NCBI GenBank assembly: GCA_001566295.1
Contig: KQ964270.1
Coordinates: 124,001-188,000 of the forward strand
Direction: 5' to 3'
Origin: Microdochium bolleyi
Lineage: Eukaryota; Ascomycota; Sordariomycetes; Xylariales; Microdochiaceae
Length of the DNA: 64,000 bases
Below the pieces are notes generated by a model. That model ran no database searches. It had not been told where the DNA came from and saw nothing but the letters and a program-made list of their open reading frames with translations. Made by a program: the position numbers and the translations under genes. Positions 10,444 through 20,054 of this stretch are shown here, in pieces; position 1 is the first letter of the stretch, and every line of letters starts with the position of its first letter.

Positions 10444-13249
10444 GGTAGTCAAAGCGTTTCCAATGCTCTGCAGACGTGCAAATTTGAATCGTCGTACTCA
10501 GAAACAATTGTTAATTGAATGGAATCACGTTTGCACAAGGCGTTGATCGTGAAGATTGAAACAGGCGAGCACGCCATCAGCTGAATGGAAGTCGACGGCG
10601 GCATCCCGCTCATCCTATTTTAATGGTCCAATGAACTCTGTCAACCACGCCGGAGGCGCCACGTGCTCGTGTGCCACGCTCCTTGTTGGTGTGTGAATCT
10701 CAGCCACCATGAGTAAAAAGCAGCCACCCCCACAGCGCAAATCCACGAGCAGTTAGACTCTCGGAAAACGGGTCGCACAGCCGGATATAAGGATGAGTTG
10801 TGAGTTCTGAAGAGAACGAGGATACTATTGATGAGCTGCATGACGCCTCCAGCCACGTCGAGTCGTGCTGTGCAAATACCCGGAAAGCATCGAGCACTGA
10901 GAAGGACACACATCTAGAAGGGCCTGTTCAAAGAAGTCGCAAGTTGTCATGGAGTGTTCCGCCCGCGTCATGCCTAGCATTAGTGAACAAGATCCGTGCT
11001 TCTGTAAGTTCGTGAGCTGCTTGTTCGTGATCATCGTTCCACTCAGTGCTCGGTCTGGTCCTCGAGAATGTCCACGGAAATCCTGAGCCCGCCGGGCCAG
11101 ACCAGAGAACTGCTGCTTCGGGTGTTGCAATACAAAAGGTGACGATGGCCGAAGAGCAATAGTCTGGACTTGCGATGTCGAAGACTATAGCACGCTAATA
11201 ACTGCGGCTACCCGCTTCAGGGCAAACGGCCGGAGCGTGGGCAAGCCTCTCCGAGTCAAGTCCAGCCCAGTCTGCTTCTGTTCCCCGGCTCAAAAGAACG
11301 CCATCGAGCATTGATTTGACGAGGATATGGAGGCGTGGGGTAACATGCCGTGACAATGTTGAGCTCGTGCTTGACCAAGTTGCGCCCCGATCGTGTACTG
11401 GACGATGAACCACAACTTTCGCACGACGAAGTTTGCGGCTGTGTTCGCTGGCCGCAAGCCTCCTGCCTTATATGTGACGCTGCGCGTTAATTACAGGTGG
11501 AGATTGGACGTACTGGCATTGGAGCTGAGGCTAGAATAGCAAAGAGCTGCGGCGAGGTTTCCGCTTCGTGCCGCTTTGTACCTGCTTGCTCGGGCAGCTT
11601 CAAGAATCACCCAGTAGTATTGAAATGATCGCTATACAGAAATTGAAAGGCGCGAGAGGTGCAGCGAACATGTCCGGTACGGAAACGTGACGAAGTTTCA
11701 TCGTGGTAACAGGTGCCCTTGCGCCCAGTCGTGGGTGCCCACCTCGCGTGCAAAGAGAGGCAACCAGAGCAGGCGGATCCTTGCCAGAGCCAGACACGAG
11801 CAGCGCTCCGCCAGCAGTGCTGCGGCGAACTGGGCGATGCATTGCACTCGGGCAGCCCGCCTCTTCTGGGTTGTCCAGAGTCGGTGGTGGAGGGCATGTT
11901 GCCGAAGTGGCTTGAGGCGCAGTGGCCAGCCCCGCGCGCATTCTCGTCAGCAGAGGACAAGCAGGGATACGGTGCACATGAAGATTAGAGTGCTTGCAGG
12001 AGTTACGATGGATGCTAGGTCCTGAAGCATCACAGACGCGTCTTCTGCCGCGATCGTAGGTTGGCCCGTAAGCGCGGGGCGGTAACGGGTAGGTGAGGTG
12101 GCGATCACTCAGCATCCGGCAGGACAGGTCCTGGGGCGCACGAGGGACACGGCCGACGACAAGAGAAGGACAAGACGTGACCATAAAGCTTGGTACCAGT
12201 GAGGCTGGGCATGGCGTTGCCAGACCCGAGTCTGGGTCCTGGTGCCAAGGTGCAGACTCGAACCTTGGAATGGAAGGACTCGAAGGCAAGGCAGGGTCGT
12301 GCTCGTGGCCCCGCACCCGCGCAGGGCAGACCTCTGATGATGCAACACCCCATCCCACACAACCGGACAGCAACCACGGCCCTGGGCGAGGCCTCGTTCT
12401 GGGCCCGCGGGCTCCTGGCTCCTGACAGGCCCGCGTGTCATCTCTCCAGTCCTGTTTCCCAGTCGCACCACTCCTTTGGTGCAACAACTTCACCCTCCTG
12501 CAGAAGCTGCTGCATGTTCGCTCGCTCTCCTTGCTGCCCATTCTTTGTCACCTGGTTGTCACCCTGTACGACGGTCTGCATGGTGCGGCACCTCCACCTC
12601 TGCGAGCACGCCAACCTCCAGCTTGTGGGCGCTTACAGCCAGCTCGCGTCCACGCCTCATCGTCATCATCGCCCTCAGGCCTCTGTCCTCAAACGCACAT
12701 CCGACCACCAACAGCCCCAGACGCCCCAACCGATCCGAGCAACCTCTTCTACCTCCCACTCCGGAGCGCAGCTCGTCGCAGCGACAACCGGCCCTTCTGT
12801 GGCCCCCAACCAGTAACGGTTTTCAAGCCAGCCCACCTCATCTTTGGCACAGCCTCTCGCCAACGTCAGCCGCACGCTATTGCTCCTTCTGCTCCGACGC
12901 ACATCACTCCCCAAGGCTCGCTCCGAATCCCGCTCCAAGGGTTCACGACACCTCCCATCCAACTCGCTCGGCCCATTTCCGAACATACGAGCCGATTCCG
13001 GCAACCCGGAACTTGCGACAACCATATCGCATTCGTCTCGACCCCGCGATCCCGCAAAGACGACTCGCCGTTTCTTGTCTTTGTGTTGCCACAAAACGCC
13101 GAGAACCTGCGAGGCCTGCAGCCAGACGCCTACATCCCCTCTCGCACGCACAAAATACGAACGCGCATAGAGTAGCTGACCGGATAATTGTCGCGCTCTT
13201 ACCCCCCGCGACGACTCAGTCGTCTGTCCCTGTCCGGACTGCTTACGCC

Positions 13250-15468
13250 ATGGATCCCCGTGCTCTTGAAATTGTCCTCGATACAGCTAATTCGCTGTAT
13301 GCGAGGGCAAACGAAACGAGCGCACACCCTACGGCTGCAGAGAGTCGGCCAGCATACTTCAAGGCCATCGGCATCGGCTTGGCGATCGCCTCGGGTTGCT
13401 TCATCGGTGTCTCTTTTGTGATGAAGAAAGTCGGTCTTCTCAAAGCCAATGAGAAGTACCATGAAGTGGCTGGAGAGGGATATGGCTATCTCAAAAACTT
13501 CCACTGGTGGTCCGGTATGATCCTCATGATCCTCGGCGAGGTCTGCAACTTTGGCGCCATGATGTTCACGGATGCTATCCTGGTTACTGCGCTCGGGGCA
13601 CTTTCCGTGGTGATCACCACAATTCTCTCCGCCATCTTCCTCAAGGAACGTCTTAGCTTGATTGGGAAAGTCGCGTGCTTTCTGTGCATCGTGGGTGCGA
13701 GCATCATCGTGCTGAATTCTCCGGCAGAGTCAGCTGTTGCCAACATTCAGCAGATGCAAGCTTTCGTCATTGCTCCAGCATTTCTAGCCTATGCGGGCTG
13801 TATCATCGTTGGCGTTGCTATCGCCGTGTTCTGGCTTGGCCCGCGGTATGGCAACAAGAACATGTTCACCTACATCTCTATTTGCAGCTGGGCTGGCGCG
13901 CTCAGTGTCGTGGCAACTCAGGGACTCGGTGCCGCCATCACAGCGCAAGCAGCAGGCAATCCGCAGTTCAACCAGTGGTTTCTCTACGTCCTTCTTGTCT
14001 TCATGATCGGAACACTATTGATCGAGATTGTATACCTCAACGTGAGTAATGTTTCCTGAGCTCTCCGATTTCTTTCCAGGTTCTGATATTCATCGTGTCA
14101 CAGAAAGCCCTCAATATCTATAATGCAGCCATGGTAACGCCGACGTACTATGTCTACTTCACGAGTACGACTATTATTACATCGGCGATCCTCTTCAAAG
14201 GCTTCAAGGGCACGCCTATGCAGATCGTCACAGTCATTATGGGGTTCCTCACAATTTCTTCCGGAGTCGTGCTCCTGCAGCTGTCGAAGTCGGCCAAGGA
14301 CGTGCCTGATACAGCAGTATTTGCTGGTGACCTCGACCAGATTCAAACGATCGCCGAACAGGAACAGCCGGAGACCGAACCCAAGGCGGACGCTATCCGT
14401 GGCGCCGCTGCGATCGTCAGACGTTTCTCGACTACGCGGCAGAAGATGGAGGAGGAAGAGTTTCGACGCCTGCACGAAGAGAAACAGATGGAGCGACTAG
14501 GTACGGTCGCCGAGGATGGCCAGCCGGAGTTCCACTGGGATGGGTTGAGGCGACGCCGAACCACTATCGGAAGCCAACATAGCCGACCAATCGCCACACC
14601 TCGCTCGATCGAGACGCCCTCGCACCCACCCCTAGGAAGGAGTCACTGGCCGACCGAGGATGAACTTGCAGAGGAGCGCGCGCGCGCGATGTCTCCTGCA
14701 TTGTCTAGCATTGTTGGCACGATCCGCAACCGCGCTCGAAGCGTCGTACGTCCAGGACCCCCCGACTTCGGCCATGAAGATCAACCGCCACTTCCACCTC
14801 TGCCATATCAGCAAAGCCCCATGCACCCCATGCAGTTGACCGACATCAGTTACGGAGGAGCGGCCGGAATGGAGGCGGGTAGCGGCGCGCGCATACAGTT
14901 TGGCGACCATCATCGACCAACCACCGGCACGAGCTCACTGGCACCACCAACACCACCCCCGCATGGTGGCAACTATTCCGGAGCCCGGAGGCAATTCTCG
15001 TTTACGAATGTCTTCAGACGTCATCAGGCAGATGGTGCTCTTGAAGAAGCGGAAGAGACAGAAATTCACACGCTGCCGCCGGCTCGGCGAGGGCTGCGCT
15101 CCCGCGGCTACTCTGACCGTGCAATGCCACCTGTAAAGGACGCAACGGAAGAAGAGAGACTTGGACTCGTTAAGGGCGACTCCGCGTCGATGCCAGCGCT
15201 GCCTCGCTACACTGACGAGATGGAGCAAGCTGGGTACAAATATGAAGATAACAAAAAGCCATATGAGACATATGGCCGGGTAATCACAAGTCCACCCCGG
15301 CGGCCAAGCGATGAATCAGAGCTAGAGACTCAGGACTACGAAGAGAGCCGGCGAAGATGGGAAGACCGATCAGAGAGCCGAGGGCCTTCACCGAAAAACC
15401 CAGACGCGCGCAGCGGACCGCCAAAGAGCTCTGGTGGTTCTCGTGGCAACGGCAATGCGTACGGCTGA
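13250..15468 (+). CDS. NIPA-type magnesium transporter with long cytosolic tail
   Basis: Exons 13250-14041 and 14104-15468 flank a 62-bp intron (GTGAGT donor, TCACAG acceptor, phase 0), giving 718 residues. The acceptor at 14103 restores the conserved YLNKALNIYNAAMVTPTYYV block; the nearer TTTCCAG acceptor would insert eight extra residues. About nine hydrophobic segments fill residues 35-350, including KAIGIGLAIASGCFIGVSF, the MMFTDAILVTALGALSVV segment and FLKERLSLIGKVAC, as in NIPA/DUF803 proteins. The family transports Mg2+ and other divalent ions in plasma or endomembranes. The last ~350 residues are disordered and rich in Pro, Ser, Arg and Glu, ending GGSRGNGNAYG. The start at 13250 was chosen because it precedes the conserved domain; the frame stays open for 258 more codons upstream, but that sequence looks non-coding. 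Confidence 0.9.
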
Positions 15469-16281
15469 TGGATCAGTATTGCCAGAACCTTTGGACGAAA
15501 AAGCAATGATTCGGCTGATTCGAGGTTGGGCAAGGCGAAGCACTCGAAGCGCCTGCCAAGTCTCGACGAACCTCGGCATGATATGAAAAGGAAAAGGAGC
15601 ATAAGTCGGAATAGCATTGTTATGGCATGCAGGGCGTATTGGGAACAGTTGCATTTTTCGGATTTGGACGGACACTTGGATGGTCTTGCTTGCTAATTCT
15701 CGGGCTGGTGTCCTGTTTTTACCGGCGAACACGGCGTAACGAAAACGTAGCGGCAACAGTATATAGCCCAGTATTGTAAAGGTAGCCAGTATCAAGCATA
15801 TGATACAGAGTGCTCATTATGCTCTGCACCTTAAGCATTGCGTCAAGTGCGATTGTAATGTGTGCTGGCATTTCTTGTATTGCTTTTTGCGACGTTGTTA
15901 TGAGCGTCTCTACGGCCTAGGTCGAACAAGGATCGCTAGAATCACGATATCTCCCTCCTTCACCAGAATGGAAGAGTTTGTGACAGAGGCGAGGTAGGTA
16001 GCCATGATGGCATGGGGGACAAAAAGTCCGCGTAGTTCGGAGTACAACCGGAGCGATTGGCCTGTGCCAGCCGCTGCTCCATGGCAATCTCCCCCCACAC
16101 GCTGGTACGGCCCGCTCCCCTCGACGATTTGTCCATCACTTTCAGAAACCGCCAAGGCAACACGACACGTAGAGCTAGCCCATTTGCGAGAAGTACTTTG
16201 TTGCAGTTCTCTCCTGGCCACTTCTTGAGTTGCGCTCCTCCTCTATACGCGGCCCATAAGTACTGGTGGCAGCGAATCGAG
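15469..16281. other. Intergenic (3' region of NIPA gene, promoter of HAD gene)
   Basis: About 0.8 kb between two plus-strand genes. No reading frame with coding character or motif was seen. Confidence 0.65.
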
Positions 16282-17372
16282 ATGGCGAGAAAGCCCAACC
16301 TGCTACTCTGCTTTGACGCGTTCGGCACGCTGTTCCGCCCGAAGCACAGCGTTGCCCAGCAATACGGCGACGTGGCACGGCAGTGCGGCCTGTCTTCGAG
16401 GCTGCGCGAGGAGGATGTCCAGCCGTGCCTGATGGCCGCGATGAAGGCCGAGTCGAAGCGGAATCCAAACTTTGGGCGTGCTACGGGGTTAGGGGCGACG
16501 AAGTGGTGGACGAATGTGCGTCTGGTCTCTTCTCTGTTTCCTTTGAAGGCTGCGCAGCCTTGCCATGCTAACTCGACCCCTTCAAGGTCATCCACAACAC
16601 CTTTGCTCCATTGCTCGCCGGCACCGGTGCAAGCATACCTGATGACCTTGCTCCCAGGCTGCTGCACCGCTTCGCGACCATGGACGGGTACACGCTCGAG
16701 TCGCCGGACCTGGTGTCGTCTCTGCGATCGCTCAAGGGGACGCCGCCGCCCGCACCACCTCGGACAGCGTCTGTAGACGGGGCGGCGAGTGGGCAGGGGG
16801 TACAGCGCGGCCCGCTGTACGACCAGATCGTCGTCGGCATCGTCACTAATTCCGACGACCGCGTGCCCGGGATTCTCTCGTCAGCCGGCTTTGCAGTCAG
16901 TCCGCTGCGTTATGGCACGGAGCTTGGGGACCCGGCTGAGATGACTGCCATTGTCGACGCGGATGGCAACGACCTCACCGATTGGGACATTGACTTCCAC
17001 TGCATGTCGTATGATGTGGGTGTAGCGAAGCCGGATCTCGCGATATTTGAGGCTGCGGACTACATGCTCCCGCGCGTGCTTGACGCAAGGAGCACTGCTG
17101 CACTCTCGCACGCCGAGGCACACCAAGCGTGGCAGAAGATCTACGTCGGAGACGAGTATGCGAAAGACGTCGTGGGATCCTTGAGCGCGGGGTGGAACTC
17201 GGTCCTGCTTGATCACGAGGGCAGCGGCTCGGACACACACGAAGGACAAGCCATCCCGATCTTGCAAGACGTTGGGGAGACAACGACGTCCATCACGGAC
17301 CTGTTCAAGGAGTCGCCTGTACTGAGTGTCCGCAGCATAAAGGATTTGGTCAGATGTCTTCGCGGATACTGA
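16282..17372 (+). CDS. HAD-superfamily hydrolase (HDHD3-like)
   Basis: Exons 16282-16515 and 16587-17372 are joined across a 71-bp intron (GTGCGT donor, TTCAAG acceptor, phase 0), giving 339 residues. Motif I is CFDAFGTLF near residue 11, with a DxFGT core as in haloacid-dehalogenase-like phosphatases. Motif II is VGIVTNSDDR, and the C-terminal part has VAKPDLAIFEAA and IYVGDEYAKDVVG, the motif III/IV lysine and acidic pair. The protein is therefore predicted to be a soluble Mg-dependent phosphohydrolase or dehalogenase-like enzyme with a cap domain after motif I; its substrate cannot be read from the sequence. It is convergent with the AKR-RidA gene, with only 53 bp between stop codons. An unconserved Pro-rich insert (about 145-165) lies just before motif II. 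Confidence 0.85.
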
Positions 17373-17425
17373 TGAGCCACAGTGACAAGAGAAGCTGTGC
17401 TCTAGCTAGGTATTGCCAGTTACAG

Positions 17426-19030
17426 TTACGCAACGAACATCGTCCCTGTGGACCCAACTTGTGCCTCGGCCTCGATCTCAACCAGATACTCGGCTCCGAT
17501 AAGTCCTGACACTACTAGCGTGTTGGCAGGCCGTACTTTGGCGCACCGGAACGCCCAGCCGTGGGCGGCGCTGACAGCCTCGCAGTCCTCTTCGTTCCTG
17601 ATAATGATCCGGGTCCGGACGACGTCGGACATGGTTCCGCCCAGCCTTTTGAGCGCGCGCTCGATAATGTCGAGGACGGCGACGGTCTGGCTGCCCGCCG
17701 AGTTCCCACCGAGTACAGGGATGCTTGCGATAGGACTGTTGGCTGTTGTTCCTGATACGCGAATCAAGTCTCCTGTTCGCACGGCTCGGCAGTAGCCCTG
17801 CTCGATTGTCAGCATAAGATCTCGCACGCTCTTTCCCAAGAGAAAGTGCCAAATAACATCCTGTGGCGTTCGACTCACAGCAATAGCCTCCCACTTGTTC
17901 CCAGATGAGTATTCTATCCGCATGCCTGCCGCCAGGGCTTCTTCGAGCTTGTCGGATTTTGCCTCATCAAGGTGATGGGACAAGTCCCCCGTGACAGTCA
18001 TGATCGGCGCGCGTCGATACTCGTCACCGCAGTCCCCGGAAATATCAGTCAGCGACTCCTGCGCAGTCGCAATCAGGGCTCGATCCTCATCGGTCAATGA
18101 CACGGAAAACGCCTCGAGATTCCGCGCTATGTACTCGTCCGAGCCCGGCGCCAGCCTCGTGCCCACTATGACGGCGCTCACGGGCGGGAGATCGAGCACG
18201 ACCCGCGTTGCGACAGCCGCGACGGACACACCGTGTCTCTTGGCCACGGTCGCCAGCGCCTCCAGTACCTCCTGGAAGACTCTCCAGCCGCCCGCCTGCT
18301 CAATGAAGCGCAGGTACTTCCGCAGGCTCCAGTTCAGACCCTGGCCGTCCGCCGGGGGCTCCGGCGCGCCGAGCCACTTCTCGCTGAGGAACCCGCCGAG
18401 CAGCGTGCCGTACGCGAGCACGCCGACGCCGTGCCGCAGGCAGACCTCGCCCATGCGGCCGCGGGTCAGGCGGCGGTCGATGACGGAGCAGGACACCTGG
18501 TTCGTGGCGATGGGGAAGCCCGAGTTGACCAGCAGCTCGAGGTGCGCGGTGTCGGTGTTGGTCAAGCCCAGGTGCCGGATGCGCCCTTGCGCCTGGAGTG
18601 CGCGCAGGTGCGAGAGGTTGTGCCAGTACGTGTCGTCCGAGTAGTCCCAGATGTGGTACTGCAGGAGCGCGATCTCGCCGCCGCCTCGCGCTCCCATGCG
18701 GGACAGCGCCCGGTCGACGGCCTCCTGGGCGTGGTCGAAGGTCTTGACGCCGGTCTCGGCGGGGCACCACTTTGTGAAGGCCGTGATGGGCTGTCTTCTG
18801 CTGTCGCTGCTGTCGTGGTACCTGCCGACGACGAGCTCCGCGTCGCCGTAGTGGTCCGCCATGTCGAAGCAGTCCAGCCCTGCCTCGACGAGGGGCCGCA
18901 TGCACCGGGCGGCGACATCGATGTCGACGGACTCGTCGTGGCCACCGGCGAGCTGCCACAGACCGGAGATCATGCGGGGGATCTCGAGAAGCCCCGCCGC
19001 GATGGTGGTGCGTTCTGGTTGTGGCGGCAT
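17426..19030 (-). CDS. Aldo-keto reductase fused to a RidA/YjgF-family domain
   Basis: Exons 19030-17879 and 17797-17426 give 507 residues. The intron is 81 bp (GTGAGT donor, GCTGAC branch, GAGCAG acceptor), a multiple of three and stop-free, so an unspliced 534-residue frame also exists. Splicing restores NKWEAIAGYCRAVRTGDLI, the normal Rid-family N-terminus, so the intron is favoured. The N-terminal AKR domain (about 10-340) has tetrad residues D56, Y61 (ADHYGD), K87 (AFTKW) and H126 (LQYHIW), and VVLDLPPVSAVIVGTR near the NAD(P) site. The C-terminal Rid domain (about 372-507) has VSGTTANSP, a conserved Arg in VRPANTLV and YLVEIEAEAQV. Rid proteins hydrolyse reactive enamines and imines. 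The fusion suggests a dehydrogenase or reductase whose unstable product is cleared by the attached domain. That link is inference. Confidence 0.88.
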   Translation of the reverse strand: MPPQPERTTIAAGLLEIPRMISGLWQLAGGHDESVDIDVAARCMRPLVEAGLDCFDMADHYGDAELVVGRYHDSSDSRRQPITAFTKWCPAETGVKTFDHAQEAVDRALSRMGARGGGEIALLQYHIWDYSDDTYWHNLSHLRALQAQGRIRHLGLTNTDTAHLELLVNSGFPIATNQVSCSVIDRRLTRGRMGEVCLRHGVGVLAYGTLLGGFLSEKWLGAPEPPADGQGLNWSLRKYLRFIEQAGGWRVFQEVLEALATVAKRHGVSVAAVATRVVLDLPPVSAVIVGTRLAPGSDEYIARNLEAFSVSLTDEDRALIATAQESLTDISGDCGDEYRRAPIMTVTGDLSHHLDEAKSDKLEEALAAGMRIEYSSGNKWEAIAVSRTPQDVIWHFLLGKSVRDLMLTIEQGYCRAVRTGDLIRVSGTTANSPIASIPVLGGNSAGSQTVAVLDIIERALKRLGGTMSDVVRTRIIIRNEEDCEAVSAAHGWAFRCAKVRPANTLVVSGLIGAEYLVEIEAEAQVGSTGTMFVA

Positions 19031-19052
19031 TGTCTGTCTGGTGGGGGGTACT

Positions 19053-19064
19053 TACTCCGCAGTA
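19053..19064. repeat. TACTCCGCAGTA variant of the recurrent motif
   Basis: Imperfect inverted repeat 23-34 bp upstream of the AKR-RidA start codon; shares TACTCCG with the intergenic motif family. Confidence 0.4.
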
Positions 19065-19972
19065 CCTGCGATCCAATGTCGAGATCTAGTGTAACCTGAG
19101 AAGCAATGCCACGCCGGGGCACTGGCTGACATGTCGTGATGCCGGCGACATGGAGCGCAGGTGCGAGTGAGCGTGCTCCGCGCCGGGCGGAACGGCGGAG
19201 AAGTGGGGGCCATCAATGCATAGCTGCGGGGGAGCCGGCCGGGGTGCAGGTGCTGTGGTGCTCTGAACCCCATGTTGGCTCGGCTCGCCATTTGACCAGG
19301 GAAGCCAACACGGTCGCTCCTTTCAATCCGCCATGGGCAATCCGGCTGGCGCCTAGGGACTCGAGAGTATCCGCCCTCGTGGTGGTAAATGGTCTCCATC
19401 GAGACGATGGACTCATTGCGATCCAACGGCCGGAAAGTTACAGCTCCACCACGACGGTACGGCGATATAGCCCAGAGGCAAAGAAGAGAACTGCAATCAC
19501 CAAGGGTACGGGTGCCATGAAATCGACCTCGGAAGCGCCGGCGCTTCGGGGAAACTCGTCCAATCAGCAGCAAGACAAGATGCTCGGGAAGTGGAGGACT
19601 CCGCGTCGAGATCGTCGCAGCTAACCAGCAGAACACAAGAGAGCGGGAGGGGGTAGTGGTTCCGCCGACAAATGCTTGATCTCTCTTGGCTGTATTTAAG
19701 CGGTCGCCTGGAAGCGTGCCGAGCGCCGGCATCTCATCGGCACAAAAGTACTCCACAACCGGGCCGTTTTGGCCTGCGCATATCGTCATTTTCTTGGATA
19801 GTCCCTCCCTAGCTTCCCCAGCTACTCCAACTCATCCCCGCGTACTCCATGTGGTGGCTACCCTCTGGGGTTTTGAAGATCGGCCAAGAAGCTGGGGCAT
19901 TTCTCACTCTGCTTCATGCGATATTGTGTGCCGTCTGGTAGCCATGCAGGACGTTGGCCTTTTCTGCTGCCC

Positions 19973-19980
19973 TATATAAA
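19973..19980 (+). promoter_or_regulatory. TATA box of the GH1 gene
   Basis: TATATAAA lies about 75 bp upstream of the GH1 start codon at 20055, an appropriate core-promoter position. Confidence 0.6.
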
Positions 19981-20054
19981 GGTGTGTAGTTCCGGGGCAT
20001 ACTCGAGCTGAGCTTCAGTAAAACCCCCCCAAGCTTTCGTCCGGCTTATAGTCT

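Larger units (their letters stand above)
8846..13249. other. Long intergenic region and 5' leader of the NIPA gene
   Basis: About 4.4 kb without a supported gene. It includes the chitin deacetylase promoter, several palindromes between 9440 and 10443, and from about 12430 a C-rich, stop-poor stretch leading to the NIPA start. ORFs here (for example minus 11600-12541 and plus 12435-13175) have composition-driven sequences without motifs. Confidence 0.6.
19031..20054. other. Divergent promoter region between AKR-RidA and GH1 genes
   Basis: About 1 kb shared upstream region. TACTCCGCAGTA, a variant of the recurrent motif, lies at 19053-19064 close to the AKR-RidA start, and a TATA box lies at 19973-19980 before GH1. 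A 245-codon minus ORF at 19052-19789 has no motif and is not called. Confidence 0.65.

Noticed and set aside
12250..12300. tRNA B-box-like GGTTCGAGTCT on the minus strand
   Set aside because: T-arm stem does not pair and no A-box or acceptor stem could be formed.
11600..12541. 313-codon minus-strand ORF
   Set aside because: Composition-driven, no motif, no codon bias, and it lies in the stop-poor C-rich upstream region of the NIPA gene.
18233..19099. 288-codon plus-strand ORF
   Set aside because: Antisense shadow of the AKR-RidA gene, created by GC-rich codons.
19052..19789. 245-codon minus-strand ORF
   Set aside because: No domain, mixed composition; lies in the divergent promoter region and overlaps the start of the AKR-RidA gene.
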